From Bacteroidales bacterium UBA1077 (GTDB taxonomy: Bacteria; Bacteroidota; Bacteroidia; Bacteroidales; UBA932): a stretch of 5,987 bases of DNA. The notes under the pieces are model-generated. The model made no database searches and was not told the origin of the DNA. It saw only the letters and a program-made list of their open reading frames with translations. Shown in pieces: positions 5,683 to 5,987 of this stretch; the first letter of the stretch is position 1, and every line of letters starts with the position of its first letter. The DNA is taken from positions 1 to 5,987 of the forward strand of contig DCCQ01000010.1 of NCBI GenBank assembly GCA_002314195.1, read 5' to 3'. Both the position numbers and the translations under genes were made by a program.

Positions 5683-5925
5683 ATGTTACTTTCTACAATG
5701 TTGCTTCAGGCTCTTTCTCTTGGTAGAGTAGGTGCGGCTCTTGGTGCAGGTCTTGCTGCTTTTGCGGCTGCTTTCGGTATCGGTAAGATCGGTACGGCTT
5801 CCCTTGAGGCCGGTGCCCGTCAGCCGGAGAAGGCTGACCACTACAGAATGACGGCCATTATTGTCAGCGCCCTCATAGAGGGAGCCTGTCTGTTTGCCAT
5901 CGTTGTTTGTCTTATCGCGAAATAA
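5683..5925 (+). CDS. atpE: ATP synthase F0 subunit c (c-ring)
   Basis: This 80-residue proteolipid forms the rotating c-ring in the inner membrane. Two hydrophobic helices (about 10-40 and 56-79) flank the polar loop ARQPEKADH (45-53), the family signature that contacts gamma and epsilon. The ion-carrying carboxylate is Glu66 in SALIEGACLF. Aligned by eye to the Ilyobacter-type sodium c subunit, the helix-1 glutamine is Ile33, the Ser-Thr pair after the glutamate is Gly-Ala, and the tyrosine is Phe71. The sodium ligands are therefore missing and proton coupling is inferred. ATG at 5683 gives the usual length; an in-frame ATG at 5698 would shorten the N-terminus by five residues. The stop is three bases before the atpF start. 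Confidence 0.97.
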   Translation: MLLSTMLLQALSLGRVGAALGAGLAAFAAAFGIGKIGTASLEAGARQPEKADHYRMTAIIVSALIEGACLFAIVVCLIAK

Positions 5926-5928
5926 CAA

Positions 5929-5987
5929 ATGTCACTCATCACTCCTGATTTCGGATTGCTTGTCTGGATGACGCTGATCTTCGGCAT
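5929..5987 (+). CDS. atpF: ATP synthase F0 subunit b, 5' part only
   Basis: Nineteen complete codons are visible before the window ends: MSLITPDFGLLVWMTLIFG. This matches the start of the F0 b subunit, a membrane-anchored peripheral-stalk protein whose first residues lead into a single transmembrane helix (PDxGLxxWM is a familiar opening in Bacteroidota). It begins three bases after the atpE stop, in the expected operon position after subunit c. The rest of the helix and the coiled coil lie outside the window. The call rests on this short opening plus gene order. Confidence 0.85.
   Translation, partial: MSLITPDFGLLVWMTLIFG

Overview
The window is an ordinary chromosomal housekeeping stretch from a member of the Bacteroidota, most likely Bacteroidales. 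Four things point there. (1) The F-type ATP synthase genes run atpD-atpC-atpB-atpE-atpF, with beta and epsilon first; this order is typical of the phylum. (2) AtpB has a signal peptide and a long periplasmic N-terminus. (3) Two upstream regions carry Bacteroidota-type promoters (TTTG, 19 bp, TAnnTTTG-like). (4) Most starts lack a Shine-Dalgarno sequence and sit in AT-rich leaders. Genus cannot be fixed from the sequence.

Layout, all genes on the + strand: 1-107, upstream region with a promoter; 108-1175, an OmpA-family outer-membrane protein; 1205-1233, its intrinsic terminator; 1279-2586, enolase (eno); 2632-2664, its terminator, whose T-run also supplies the -33 box of the atp promoter (2662-2692); 2757-4280 atpD (beta); 4294-4551 atpC (epsilon); 4551-5642 atpB (a); 5683-5925 atpE (c); 5929-5987, first 19 codons of atpF (b). 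The atp operon continues past the right edge, where atpF and probably atpH, atpA and atpG would follow. No gene-free stretch exceeds about 170 bases.

The genes form three transcription units: a monocistronic envelope protein that probably tethers the outer membrane to peptidoglycan, a monocistronic glycolytic enzyme, and the ATP synthase operon. Residues lining the c-subunit ion site look proton-type rather than sodium-type.

I see no undescribed defence, mobile or biosynthetic system. The most notable point is a short stretch in atpB (4622-4643), just after the signal peptide, that looks like one arm of a dispersed REP-like palindrome read in frame as PVAEPVEA. Others are a terminator/promoter overlap between eno and atpD, an isolated strong Shine-Dalgarno before atpC, and an AT-rich leader before atpE.
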